Source: Flavobacteriaceae bacterium
Lineage (GTDB): Bacteria; Bacteroidota; Bacteroidia; Flavobacteriales; Flavobacteriaceae
DNA length: 64,000 nt
Assembly (NCBI GenBank): GCA_013001285.1
Contig: JABDMU010000034.1
Span: 33,221 to 97,220, forward strand
Reading direction: 5' to 3'
Position numbers and translations under genes: made by a program. Shown piece by piece: positions 36,096 to 44,897 of the stretch (the first letter of the stretch is position 1; every line of letters starts with the position of its first letter). Below the pieces are notes generated by a model. That model did not search any database, was not told where the DNA came from, and worked only from the letters and a program-made list of their open reading frames with translations.

Positions 36096-38174
36096 TTAAT
36101 TAAAATCGGCATCAGTTACACCTTCATTGACTTTTACATTCGTAAAATTCATTGAAATGACTTGAGGCCCGGATTTCACACGCTGATTATACGGTACTTG
36201 TACACCATTAACCGGCGAATAGTTATCATAGTCAACAACCGAAGTTATGGTTTGGCCTTGAACTTCAGTTTCAGTTTCAACACGAACTAACAATTTTGAA
36301 CTTGCATCGTAATATCTGAAAGATTTCTTATCACCATTATTTACCTTTAATTTAAAGACGTCTTTACCATCAATGGTCGTCATAGCTTCCAGTGCAACAT
36401 TGCCTTGATCATAATAGAGCTCTGGAAAAAGAACTTTGTCGCTCTGTTTCTCTGAAATTTCTTCTGAAGTAAAAGGTGTTTTCATCCCTTGTTGTTCCAT
36501 ATAACCTGCTTCACCATTAAACTTTTGCTTCATTAATACGCCCATGCCTTCTGCTGTCATCTCCATAGATTCCTTATTAGGAACCATTAATTTTAATTCG
36601 GCAGAGAGCGCTAAAGGAACACCCTCAATAGTAACATTTGCATTAGAATGAAGTGTTTTAATAGTCATTAATTTGTTTTTCCCACCTATAGTCTTAATAT
36701 AATTGTCTAATACAGATTGGGCCGTTACCCCTTCCGGAATGGGTTTTGTAAATTCAGGTTTTGAAACTGGATTCGCGTAGGTATCAAAATATTTTATCGG
36801 AATTCCAGTTTTCTCAAGATTTTCTAACACTTCACTACCTTTTCCAACCACGATAATTCTTGAATTCTGAGGTTTGAAATATTTATTAGCTACACGCTTA
36901 ACATCTTCAATTGTTACCGCATTTATTTTCTTGAGATAGGTGGTGTAAAAGTCTTCAGGTAAATTGTTTAGCTTGATATTTAAAGCATACCGAGCTATTG
37001 TTTGAGGATTTTCTAAGGCCAGAACGAAATTCCCAACATATTTAGCTTTTGCATTTGCCAAATCTTCAGCACTAACAGGTTCTGTTCTAATTCTATTTAT
37101 TTCCTTTAGAGTTTCAACTATCGAGCTGTCTGTGACCATATTTCTTACTGAAGCCCCGGCTCTAAATCTAGCGGCTGAGTATTTATTGGTATTTATACTT
37201 GATCGCGCACCATATGTATAACCATGTTTTTCTCTCAGGTTCATGTTGAGGTAACTTCCAAAACTGCCTCCTAAAATTTGATTGGCCATTAAGACGGCAT
37301 GGTAATCGGGATCATTCATTTGAAAATTCACCGTATTCGTTACCGAAATATTAGATTGTACCGCGTTAGGCATGTCCACAAAATTGATTTGCGTGAACTG
37401 AACATTTGGTTTTGGATTAGGAATGGTACGGTCAACCTTGACAGAATTGCTCCATTCGCCGAAATATTTTTCTGCCAAAGTTCTGATCTTAACAGGATCA
37501 ACGTCTCCAACAACGACCAAATAAGCACTTCTTGGATTAAAGTTTTCTTCATAGAATGCGCGAACATTATCTAAGTTGATATTTTTCAGGCTTGCTTCTG
37601 AGATAAATTCTCCAAACGGATGATTAGTACCATAAGTTAATGCTGTCGCAATACGTTGTGAAACCGCTGTCACATCTTTTTCTTGGGTTTTTAAATTTTC
37701 AATTTGCCTTTCAACTTCCTTTTGAAATTCTTCTTCAGAAAAAAGCGGATTTTTAGTGGCATCAGCCATCAATTCCATAATGCGTTCGGCGTATTTTGAT
37801 AGTGAACTTGCGAAAGCACCATTTGAGCCAAAATTTAAATTCGCACCAAGAAAATCGATCTCTTCGTTAAATTCATCCTTTGTGATGGTGGTTGTTCCAT
37901 TTCCAAGCATCGCACCTAAAATAGTAGAAACGCCTGCTTTGTCACCTTCGAGTACTGGTGGATTATCAATTGTTAGGTTGAAAGAGACTCTTGGTAGTTT
38001 ATGATTTTCTACGATCATTACTTTGAGTCCGTTCTTTAATTCGAATTCATCAGGAGTGCCTAGCATGATCTTTGGTGCTGGTCCTGGTTTCGGTTGTTTT
38101 GATCTGTCTAATTGAGCGTGAGCACCAAATGTGATCACGATCAAAAGTATAAGGGTAAAAACTTTAGTTTTCAT
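36096..38174 (-). CDS. M16-family peptidase-like subunit lacking the catalytic motif
   Basis: A 692-residue exported protein (signal ending ...FGAHAQ). Two M16 halves span about 35-470, but the position of HxxEH reads ILGAMLGNG, so zinc is not bound; the partner motif HGYTYGARSS is kept. Such proteins pair with an active M16 subunit, here the next gene upstream. Residues about 495-692 form an additional beta-rich domain (YIKTIGGKNKLMTIKTL) that resembles LolA/LppX-type lipid-binding folds. The pair likely degrades peptides in the periplasm. Confidence 0.85.
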   Translation of the reverse strand: MKTKVFTLILLIVITFGAHAQLDRSKQPKPGPAPKIMLGTPDEFELKNGLKVMIVENHKLPRVSFNLTIDNPPVLEGDKAGVSTILGAMLGNGTTTITKDEFNEEIDFLGANLNFGSNGAFASSLSKYAERIMELMADATKNPLFSEEEFQKEVERQIENLKTQEKDVTAVSQRIATALTYGTNHPFGEFISEASLKNINLDNVRAFYEENFNPRSAYLVVVGDVDPVKIRTLAEKYFGEWSNSVKVDRTIPNPKPNVQFTQINFVDMPNAVQSNISVTNTVNFQMNDPDYHAVLMANQILGGSFGSYLNMNLREKHGYTYGARSSINTNKYSAARFRAGASVRNMVTDSSIVETLKEINRIRTEPVSAEDLANAKAKYVGNFVLALENPQTIARYALNIKLNNLPEDFYTTYLKKINAVTIEDVKRVANKYFKPQNSRIIVVGKGSEVLENLEKTGIPIKYFDTYANPVSKPEFTKPIPEGVTAQSVLDNYIKTIGGKNKLMTIKTLHSNANVTIEGVPLALSAELKLMVPNKESMEMTAEGMGVLMKQKFNGEAGYMEQQGMKTPFTSEEISEKQSDKVLFPELYYDQGNVALEAMTTIDGKDVFKLKVNNGDKKSFRYYDASSKLLVRVETETEVQGQTITSVVDYDNYSPVNGVQVPYNQRVKSGPQVISMNFTNVKVNEGVTDADFN

Positions 38175-38194
38175 ATATCTGATATAAGTATTTT

Positions 38195-39526
38195 TTATTT
38201 ATCGCTTGGTTTAGGTAAATATTCAAGTTCGACACGTTGATTAGGATTTAGGTATTTTTTAACCACTGATTGAATTTCTTCTCTTGTGATCGACCTGTAG
38301 ATCTTGATCTGATCATTTATGAGGTTCACATCGCCATGTAGCATATAATAGGTTGCTAATGATCCAGCAATACCCTGAACACCAGCATTTGAATTTACAA
38401 ATCTATTTTCAAATTTATTCTGAAGTTTTTGATAGTCGCGTTCAGAGATGAGTTCATTCTGCATTTTAGTGATCTCTTCATCTATTTCGGAGAGTAGCAC
38501 GGATAAGGAAACATCGCCCAATGGCAGCGCGAACATGGCATAAACCCCATAATCACGTTGTGCGATATTAACTGCCTGAACGGCCAAGGCCTGTTTTTGA
38601 TCATCGACTAATTTTTTATAAAGCTTTGAACTTTTACCATCACTAAGATAGGCAGAGATCATGTTTAAAACATAAGCATCTCTTTCGGCAAAACCAGGAG
38701 TTCGGTATGCTGCTAATATGGCTGGGATTTGAATATTGGCATCATAATATTTTGCTTTTATGGTTTCAGTAATTGGCTCTTCCTTTGGAAAATTTCGTTC
38801 GTAAACTGTTCCTTTGGGAATGTCCTTAAAATAAGTCTTAATTAATTCCTTGCATTTAGCAGGATCGAAATCGCCAGTAACGACAAGAACCGCATTATTT
38901 GGCACATAATACTTATTAAAGTAAGCTTTAAATTCATCCAGAGTAGCTGCATCTAAATGCTCCATTTCACCAATATTCTTATTTTTATATGGGTGTTTTT
39001 TGAACAAATTATCATTGATGGCAAATAAGATTTGAGCATAGGCCCGATTGTCATAAGAAGATCTTTTCTCTTCCTTTACAACTTCATTTTGAGTTTCTAC
39101 ACCCACGACATCAATTACTGGATGTAGCATGCGTTCAGACTCCATCCAGAGCCCAAGCTCCAAATTGTTAGAAGGGAATACTTCATAATAATAAGTGCGA
39201 TCTAGAGATGTATTAGCGTTATTGCTGCCACCATTTGAGGCAACGATATCAAACCATTTTCCTCGATCAATATTTTCGGTACCTTCAAACAGGAGGTGCT
39301 CGAAAAAATGGGCGAAGCCGGTACGTTCTGGATTTCCATTATCACCGAGATCTTTTCCACCAACATCATACATGACGCCTACGGTAACAATTGGCGCTGT
39401 ATTGTCTTGATGCAAAATGACATGTAAGCCATTATCCAGATCAAATTCTTCAAATTTAACTTCTTGAGCATTTGCGGCTAAGACCACAAACACGAAAGTT
39501 GCTAAAGAATAAAATAAGTTTTTCAT
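38195..39526 (-). CDS. M16 zinc metallopeptidase, active subunit
   Basis: A 443-residue exported peptidase (signal ending ...LAANAQ). The inverted zinc motif HFFEH lies at about 73-77, with the third ligand Glu downstream in NEVVKEEKRSS. It forms the catalytic partner of the inactive M16 protein encoded 20 bases downstream, like the two-subunit processing peptidases. A minus-strand TATTTTTG box lies upstream. The physiological substrate is unknown. Confidence 0.9.
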   Translation of the reverse strand: MKNLFYSLATFVFVVLAANAQEVKFEEFDLDNGLHVILHQDNTAPIVTVGVMYDVGGKDLGDNGNPERTGFAHFFEHLLFEGTENIDRGKWFDIVASNGGSNNANTSLDRTYYYEVFPSNNLELGLWMESERMLHPVIDVVGVETQNEVVKEEKRSSYDNRAYAQILFAINDNLFKKHPYKNKNIGEMEHLDAATLDEFKAYFNKYYVPNNAVLVVTGDFDPAKCKELIKTYFKDIPKGTVYERNFPKEEPITETIKAKYYDANIQIPAILAAYRTPGFAERDAYVLNMISAYLSDGKSSKLYKKLVDDQKQALAVQAVNIAQRDYGVYAMFALPLGDVSLSVLLSEIDEEITKMQNELISERDYQKLQNKFENRFVNSNAGVQGIAGSLATYYMLHGDVNLINDQIKIYRSITREEIQSVVKKYLNPNQRVELEYLPKPSDK

Positions 39527-39592
39527 TAGTTATATGTAATTAAGATTAAACGAAGGTTTGACGTTAACAAATTCAATTTGTTACGATTTCCA

Positions 39593-39600
39593 CAAAAATA
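39593..39600 (-). promoter_or_regulatory. predicted -7 box of the M16 peptidase operon
   Basis: TATTTTTG on the minus strand fits TAnnTTTG; the nearest TTTG is 26 bases upstream, longer than usual. The leader would be about 60 bases. Confidence 0.4.
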
Positions 39601-39717
39601 AAAAATGGCATTGGTTAATGTCTTAACAAAATCAAAAAATAAATAATAAATTATAGGTTCGGACTGATTTTTTTACGAAATTTAAAGTATTAAGACTTAA
39701 ATTTTAAACAGTTCAGA

Positions 39718-40155
39718 ATGAAAAATTTTACTCTTCCAGTGCGATTTGGAATAGCAGCTAGCGGATCATTAATTGCGTATTTTCTTTTACTTGCCTTATT
39801 TGATAAGCATACTTCTCCAATATTTAGTATGTTCAATGCTGTTATTACTGGGTTTGCTATTTATGAAGCCATAAAATATGCCAAATTAAATGAAGGTAAG
39901 GCTTTTGGCTACGTCAGCGGATTCAAAACTGGGTTAATCACAGGAAGTATTGCCACTCTTGTTTTCACTATATTTTTTGCCTTTTATGTCACGGAGATAA
40001 ATCCGGAGTTTTATGAGACCTTAATGAGCAAAGTAAATATGGACGTCAGTGTTGGACTTCTAATTTTTTCTGTCGGTATTCTAGGTCTGGCCACTACAGG
40101 CATTCTCACCTTGACCTTTATGCAATTATTCAAGCCGTCACAAAACATTTCTTAA
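39718..40155 (+). CDS. DUF4199 family membrane protein
   Basis: A 145-residue protein with four hydrophobic helices (about 10-30, 38-52, 70-95, 112-138). The spacing and the motif GKAFGYVSGFKTGLITG match DUF4199 proteins of Bacteroidota, whose function is unknown. It stands alone between the M16 operon and the L21 promoter. Confidence 0.8.
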   Translation: MKNFTLPVRFGIAASGSLIAYFLLLALFDKHTSPIFSMFNAVITGFAIYEAIKYAKLNEGKAFGYVSGFKTGLITGSIATLVFTIFFAFYVTEINPEFYETLMSKVNMDVSVGLLIFSVGILGLATTGILTLTFMQLFKPSQNIS

Positions 40156-40167
40156 TAACAAAAAAGG

Positions 40168-40198
40168 TTTGTTGATTATTAAAATTGCTGTATATTTG
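40168..40198 (+). promoter_or_regulatory. predicted rplU-rpmA promoter
   Basis: TTTG (40168-40171) is separated by 19 bases from TATATTTG (40191-40198), an almost ideal Bacteroidota promoter, as expected for a ribosomal protein operon. The leader to the ATG is about 60 bases. Confidence 0.7.
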
Positions 40199-40221
40199 CA
40201 CCCGCCTTCTGAGGAGGTGAT
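40199..40221 (+). promoter_or_regulatory. rplU leader element with extended Shine-Dalgarno sequence in a possible hairpin
   Basis: AGGAGGTGAT (40212-40221) is complementary over ten bases to the usual 16S rRNA 3' end (ATCACCTCCT), yet lies 42 bases before the rplU ATG with no start codon close behind it. CCT (40205-40207) and CACC (40199-40202) can pair with AGG and GGTG within it, although transcription may begin inside the outer arm. Confidence 0.5.
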
Positions 40222-40263
40222 TTATATTTAAAGTAAAAATTAATAAATAATAAACGTTACGCT

Positions 40264-40992
40264 ATGTACGCAATTGTAGAGATAGCAGGGCAACAATTTA
40301 AAGTTGTAAAAGACCAAAAGGTTTTTGTACACCGTTTACAAACAGAAGAAGGTAAGAAAGTTAATTTCGATAACGTTCTCTTGATTGGTGATGGTGACAA
40401 TGTGACCGTAGGCGCCCCAGCTATAGACGGCGCTCAAGTAGGAGCAAAAGTCTTAAAGCACCTAAAAGGTGACAAGGTGATCGTTTTCAAAAAGAAAAGA
40501 CGTAAAGGTTACCGTGTTAAAAATGGACACAGACAATCTTTAACTGAGATCGTTATTGAAGGCATTATCGCTAAAGGAGCTAAGAAAGCTGCTCCAGCTA
40601 AAAAAGAAACAACCGCTAAAGCTAAGGTCGAACCGAAAAAAGCAGAACCTAAGGCAGTAGCAAAACCAGCTACTAAGAAAGCAGCTCCAGCAAAGAAAGA
40701 AGCTGCGCCTAAAGCCAAGCCAGCTGCTAAAAAAGCAACAGGTAAAGCTGATGATCTTAAAAAGATTGAAGGTATTGGACCAAAAATTGCTTCAACCTTA
40801 GTAGAAGGTGGAATTGCAACTTTTGCTGAACTTGCTAAAGCAAAACCAGCTCAAATTTCAGAGATTATTGCAGGTGTTCGTGGTAACCACGTTACCGATA
40901 CTTGGCCAAAGCAAGCTAAATTAGCTGCAGATGGTAAGTGGGATGACCTTAAAGCATTACAAGACAAATTAGATGGTGGTGTAGAGAAGTAA
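40264..40992 (+). CDS. rplU: ribosomal protein L21 with C-terminal helix-hairpin-helix extension
   Basis: A 242-residue protein, more than twice the usual length of about 103. Residues 1-103 are a full bL21 (MYAIVEIAGQQFKV to RQSLTEIVIEGI). A Lys/Ala/Pro-rich linker (about 104-158, repeated KKAAPAKKE) resembles histone H1 tails. The tail (about 160-235) has a helix-hairpin-helix core, LKKIEGIGPKIASTLVEGG, of the type in DUF4332-like domains. The fused form is, from memory, common in Flavobacteriaceae. It is cotranscribed with rpmA, 40 bases downstream. Confidence 0.93.
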   Translation: MYAIVEIAGQQFKVVKDQKVFVHRLQTEEGKKVNFDNVLLIGDGDNVTVGAPAIDGAQVGAKVLKHLKGDKVIVFKKKRRKGYRVKNGHRQSLTEIVIEGIIAKGAKKAAPAKKETTAKAKVEPKKAEPKAVAKPATKKAAPAKKEAAPKAKPAAKKATGKADDLKKIEGIGPKIASTLVEGGIATFAELAKAKPAQISEIIAGVRGNHVTDTWPKQAKLAADGKWDDLKALQDKLDGGVEK

Positions 40993-41032
40993 TCTGCAAA
41001 ACCTTTTATTAATAATATAAAATCGTAAGACA

Positions 41033-41293
41033 ATGGCTCATAAAAAAGGAGTAGGTAGTTCGAAGAACGGTAGAGAATCAGAATCGAAACGCTTAGGTGT
41101 GAAGATCTTTGGTGGACAAGCTGCGATTGCCGGAAACATTATTGTAAGACAACGTGGGAACACACACCATCCAGGTGAAAATGTGTACCAAGGGAAAGAT
41201 CATACTTTACATGCTAAAGTTGATGGTCTTGTGAAATTCACAAAGAAAAAAGATAACAAATCATTTGTGTCTATTGAGCCCTTTGATGCTTAA
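41033..41293 (+). CDS. rpmA: ribosomal protein L27
   Basis: An 86-residue bL27 beginning [16 protein letters not shown], so it has no N-terminal extension needing cleavage as in Firmicutes. Conserved segments [15 protein letters not shown] and DHTLHA are present. It sits near the peptidyl-transferase centre of the 50S subunit. A strong terminator follows. Confidence 0.96.
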   Translation: MAHKKGVGSSKNGRESESKRLGVKIFGGQAAIAGNIIVRQRGNTHHPGENVYQGKDHTLHAKVDGLVKFTKKKDNKSFVSIEPFDA

Positions 41294-41314
41294 GACCAAA
41301 TAGAATGTATATAA

Positions 41315-41345
41315 AAACCCTTTCTTTCAACAGAAAGGGTTTTTT
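41315..41345 (+). terminator. terminator of the rplU-rpmA operon
   Basis: A perfect 11-bp stem AAACCCTTTCT/AGAAAGGGTTT with a 6-base loop is followed by a T-run, 21 bases after rpmA. Confidence 0.9.
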
Positions 41346-41357
41346 GTTTCCAGAACT

Positions 41358-41442
41358 TACGCGATAAGGATTGAAGCGGCTAGCTTTTGGAAGACTTTAA
41401 GGTCTTACAAAACTAATAGCGAAAAGCCTGGTGCATCGATGC
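41358..41442. repeat. candidate dispersed palindromic element
   Basis: Between two terminators lies a structured, relatively GC-rich patch. Nested stems are GCTA (41379-41382)/TAGC (41417-41420), TTTTG (41385-41389)/CAAAA (41408-41412) and AAGAC (41391-41395)/GTCTT (41402-41406), followed by the palindrome GCATCGATGC (41433-41442). The opening GCGATAAGGATTGAAGCGGC is, from memory, like an intergenic repeat found in many flavobacterial genomes. No coding frame is present. Confidence 0.45.
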
Positions 41443-41465
41443 CATAGCAGCGTTGCAATTGCCAT

Positions 41466-41493
41466 AAAAAAACCCTCACAATAGTAAGGGTTT
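41466..41493 (-). terminator. terminator of ahcY
   Basis: A stem AAACCCT/AGGGTTT with a 10-base loop is followed by seven T on the minus strand (41466-41472, sharing bases with the stem). Confidence 0.75.
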
Positions 41494-41533
41494 GTTATTA
41501 TATAGCGCTGAAATACATCCAGCATGACCTAAT

Positions 41534-42844
41534 TTAATATCTGTAATACTCAGGTTTGTAAGGGCCTTCTTTTTTAACACCGATGTATTCGGCTTGATCG
41601 TTTCGTAACTCGGTCAATTCAACACCGATCTTCTCAAGGTGTAACTTCGCTACCTTTTCATCTAAATGTTTTGGTAACATATATACCTTATTTTCATAAG
41701 CACCTTTATTGGTCCACAATTCGATCTGAGCCAAGGTTTGGTTTGTAAATGAATTACTCATAACAAAACTTGGGTGACCAGTTGCGCAGCCCAGATTCAC
41801 CAATCGACCTTCAGCAAGAATGATAACATCTTTGCCATTTACATCATAAATATCAACTTGAGGTTTAATTTCTGTCTTTTTGAAATTATCATTTAACCAA
41901 GCCATATCAATTTCGTTATCGAAATGTCCGATATTACAAACGATGGTCTTGTCTTTCATGGCTTCAAAATGTCGTCCTTGAACGATATCTTTATTTCCTG
42001 TAGTTGTGATGACCACATCTGCTGTTGAAACTACGGATTCTAATTTCTTTACTTCGAATCCATCCATAGCTGCTTGAAGCGCACAAATTGGATCGATCTC
42101 AGTTACAGTTACGATACTACCAGCCCCTTTAAATGAAGCGGCAGTGCCTTTACCTACATCGCCATAACCGCAAACAACAACACGTTTTCCGGCCAACATA
42201 ACATCTGTAGCACGACGAATGGCATCAACCGCACTTTCACGACAGCCATATTTATTATCGAATTTACTTTTTGTAACAGAATCGTTCACGTTAATGGCTG
42301 GCATTGGTAATGTGCCATTTTTCATGCGATCGTATAAACGGTGCACACCTGTGGTTGTTTCTTCAGATAAGCCGTTGATTCCAGGCACCAGTTCCGGATA
42401 GCGGTCTAAAACCATATTGGTCAAATCACCACCATCATCAAGTATCATATTTAAAGGTTTTCTGTCTTCGCCAAAGAAAAGTGTTTGTTCAATACACCAA
42501 TCAAATTCTTCTTCAGTCATACCTTTCCACGCATAAACGGGAATACCAGCATCTGCAATAGCAGCAGCAGCTTGATCCTGCGTCGAGAAAATATTACATG
42601 AGCTCCATGTGACTTCAGCACCTAAGGCCAATAAGGTCTCAATAAGAACGGCAGTTTGAATGGTCATATGCAAGCATCCTGCGATACGCGCACCTTTAAG
42701 AGGTTGAGAATCTTTATATTCTTCTCTTAGACTCATTAATCCTGGCATTTCTGCTTCGGCTAATGCAATCTCTTTTCGTCCCCAAGCCGCTAAAGATAGG
42801 TCCTTGACTTTATAAGGCACGTATGGAATTGTTTTTGTACTCAT
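41534..42844 (-). CDS. ahcY: adenosylhomocysteinase
   Basis: A 436-residue NAD-dependent enzyme that splits S-adenosylhomocysteine into homocysteine and adenosine, recycling the by-product of methylation. The substrate domain has [20 protein letters not shown]; the NAD loop is [13 protein letters not shown]; the C-terminus ends [10 protein letters not shown], with the conserved Lys-Tyr. The ATG at 42844 ([16 protein letters not shown]) is preferred over a codon 15 residues earlier. Its -7 box lies 33 bases upstream. Confidence 0.95.
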   Translation of the reverse strand: MSTKTIPYVPYKVKDLSLAAWGRKEIALAEAEMPGLMSLREEYKDSQPLKGARIAGCLHMTIQTAVLIETLLALGAEVTWSSCNIFSTQDQAAAAIADAGIPVYAWKGMTEEEFDWCIEQTLFFGEDRKPLNMILDDGGDLTNMVLDRYPELVPGINGLSEETTTGVHRLYDRMKNGTLPMPAINVNDSVTKSKFDNKYGCRESAVDAIRRATDVMLAGKRVVVCGYGDVGKGTAASFKGAGSIVTVTEIDPICALQAAMDGFEVKKLESVVSTADVVITTTGNKDIVQGRHFEAMKDKTIVCNIGHFDNEIDMAWLNDNFKKTEIKPQVDIYDVNGKDVIILAEGRLVNLGCATGHPSFVMSNSFTNQTLAQIELWTNKGAYENKVYMLPKHLDEKVAKLHLEKIGVELTELRNDQAEYIGVKKEGPYKPEYYRY

Positions 42845-42876
42845 AGTTGTATATTTGTCTATAAATTTTTCGATTG

Positions 42877-42884
42877 CAAAGATA
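42877..42884 (-). promoter_or_regulatory. predicted ahcY -7 box
   Basis: TATCTTTG on the minus strand fits TAnnTTTG, giving a leader of about 28 bases before the ATG at 42844. It lies in the 63-base gap shared with the divergent phosphopantetheinyl transferase gene. Confidence 0.55.
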
Positions 42885-42907
42885 ATCAATAAGTTTCAGA
42901 ATATTAA

Positions 42908-43537
42908 ATGCCACTTTACAAAACACTGCATCCCAACTCACAAACTCATGTTAAAATTTGGAAGATCAGTGAATCCTTTAGCGAATTAGAACAGGATATT
43001 GAGTTAACCGAAGACAGTCAATATCGTGTTGAACATATGAAAAGCGATATTCACAGACGTGGATTTTTAAGCGTTCGCCATTTATTAAAGGCGTTTAACT
43101 ATACCGATGAAGATCTTTACTATGATGAATTTGGAAAACCACATTTAAAGGATGGTAAATTTATTTCAATTACCCATTCATTTATTTTTTCGGCAGTCAT
43201 TATAAGTGAATCATCTGTGGGCATTGATATTGAGAAGCAACGTGAGAAAATTCAATTGATCTCGAAAAAATTTATCGATTATGAATTTCAATATTTAGAT
43301 AAGGACTCAGATGAGCTTGTTTGCAAACTCACCGTTATTTGGTGTATAAAAGAATCACTTTATAAACAATTTGCAACCCCTGGATTGAGTTTTAAACAAC
43401 ACACACTTGTAATTCCTTTTAATTTGCATGACGAACAAACCGTATCTTGGATAGATTATAAAGGCATAAAGAAAAGATACACTGCTAATTTTTTTGAATT
43501 TGAAGGCTTTACCTGTGCTTATGTATTACCCGAATGA
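42908..43537 (+). CDS. 4'-phosphopantetheinyl transferase superfamily protein
   Basis: A 209-residue Sfp/AcpS-type enzyme that activates acyl or peptidyl carrier proteins with the phosphopantetheine arm of CoA. The magnesium motif SVGIDIEK and the WCIKESLYK motif are present. It opens a tightly packed set of six genes (42908-47380); the next gene overlaps it by four bases (ATGA). No carrier-protein gene is close by. Confidence 0.88.
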   Translation: MPLYKTLHPNSQTHVKIWKISESFSELEQDIELTEDSQYRVEHMKSDIHRRGFLSVRHLLKAFNYTDEDLYYDEFGKPHLKDGKFISITHSFIFSAVIISESSVGIDIEKQREKIQLISKKFIDYEFQYLDKDSDELVCKLTVIWCIKESLYKQFATPGLSFKQHTLVIPFNLHDEQTVSWIDYKGIKKRYTANFFEFEGFTCAYVLPE

Positions 43538-44280
43538 CAACAATTTATTCAAATATCATCGCCTCCCTTAAACAAGGTGAAAAATTATTGGCTGTTCTTA
43601 TCGATCCTGATAAAACCGATCTTATTCAAATACCCAGTTTTATGAAAAAGGTGGAAGCTTCGGTGATCACGCATATTTTTGTTGGAGGAAGTGATGTCGA
43701 AACCAATGCTACCCAATTACTAGTTACAGAAATAAAACGATGGACCGATCGTCCTGTGATCCTGTTTCCAGGAGATATTAACCAATTGACCGAAGCTGCA
43801 GATGGCCTTTTGTTTTTATCGCTGATCTCTGGTAGAAATCCGGATTTTCTCATTGGAAAACATGTTGAAGCCGCTAAAAAATTAATGCATTCTAACTTAG
43901 ATATTATTCCAACAGGTTACTTGCTTATTGAAAATGGCAAAGAAACGGCTGTGCAACGCGTATCAGGAACCAAACCAATACCGCGTCATGACCTTAATAC
44001 CATTGTCCAAACCGTAAAGGCAGGAGCTTTACTCGGATTGAAATTGATATATCTCGAAGCAGGTAGTGGTGCAACCCATCCTGTAAATAAAGAGATCATC
44101 GTGGCAGCACGATCAGTAATAGACATTCCACTGATTGTTGGTGGTGGTATAAAAACCATGACCCAACTACAGGATGCTTATGAAGCTGGAGCCGATCTTG
44201 TTGTCATTGGAACAGCCATTGAAGAGAATGCTTCATTTTTAGATCAACTTTCATTGACTTCATTTAAATGGAACAATTAA
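43534..44280 (+). CDS. geranylgeranylglyceryl/heptaprenylglyceryl phosphate synthase family protein
   Basis: A 248-residue TIM-barrel prenyltransferase of the PcrB/GGGPS family. LLAVLIDPDK at the N-terminus, IPTGYLLIENG, LIYLEAGSGA and PLIVGGGIKT match conserved glycerol-1-phosphate and prenyl-diphosphate sites. The family makes archaeal-type ether lipid precursors; Bacteroidota carry the group II form, whose in vivo product is not well established. Overlaps the preceding gene by 4 and the next by 13 bases. Confidence 0.88.
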   Translation: MTTIYSNIIASLKQGEKLLAVLIDPDKTDLIQIPSFMKKVEASVITHIFVGGSDVETNATQLLVTEIKRWTDRPVILFPGDINQLTEAADGLLFLSLISGRNPDFLIGKHVEAAKKLMHSNLDIIPTGYLLIENGKETAVQRVSGTKPIPRHDLNTIVQTVKAGALLGLKLIYLEAGSGATHPVNKEIIVAARSVIDIPLIVGGGIKTMTQLQDAYEAGADLVVIGTAIEENASFLDQLSLTSFKWNN

Positions 44281-44897
44281 CCGACTTTTTCTTGCAGCCT
44301 TATAGAAGTGCGTCTTCTTTTGATATTGCATTAGAAGTCACTGCAGCTCTATTTGGAATAGCCAGTGTGTGGTTTGCCAAAAAAGAAAGCATTTGGGTGT
44401 ATCCAGCCGGAATTATCAGCACTGCAATTTACGTCTATATCTGTTTTATGTATACCTTATATGGTGACCTTATCATTAATGTGTATTATACAGGCATGAG
44501 TATATATGGATGGTATATGTGGACTCATATCATTGAAGGCGAACATATTGAAATAACGACATCATCACCTTCAGATAGTTTTAAAGCTTTGGTTATTTTT
44601 GCTGTAACAGCTGCTTTTGTGATTTGCGTGTATTTGTATTTCGATAGATTTGACAGACTAACCGATTATTTTGACACCTTTACGACTGGGATCTTCTTTG
44701 CGGCCATGTGGTTAATGGCGAATAAGAAAATTGAACATTGGACCTTATGGATTGTTGGAAACATCATCTCGATCCCGCTTTATTTTATAAAAGGTTTGGG
44801 TTTTACTGGAATTCAATTCATGATTTTTTTAATATTAGCAATTTTAGGATATAACGAATGGAAGCGAAGCTTGGACAACAACCCTCAGCGTGCATAA
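44268..44897 (+). CDS. PnuC/PnuT-type vitamin transporter
   Basis: A 209-residue inner-membrane protein with about seven helices. NVYYTGMSIYGWYMW and NKKIEHWTLWIVGNIISIPLYF are the two PnuC signature regions. PnuC carries nicotinamide riboside and PnuT carries thiamine by facilitated diffusion followed by metabolic trapping. The next gene encodes a NadR-kinase-like ATPase (favouring nicotinamide riboside), whereas a TPP-controlled TonB receptor three genes downstream favours thiamine. I leave the substrate open. It overlaps its neighbour downstream by 40 bases. Confidence 0.85.
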   Translation: MEQLTDFFLQPYRSASSFDIALEVTAALFGIASVWFAKKESIWVYPAGIISTAIYVYICFMYTLYGDLIINVYYTGMSIYGWYMWTHIIEGEHIEITTSSPSDSFKALVIFAVTAAFVICVYLYFDRFDRLTDYFDTFTTGIFFAAMWLMANKKIEHWTLWIVGNIISIPLYFIKGLGFTGIQFMIFLILAILGYNEWKRSLDNNPQRA

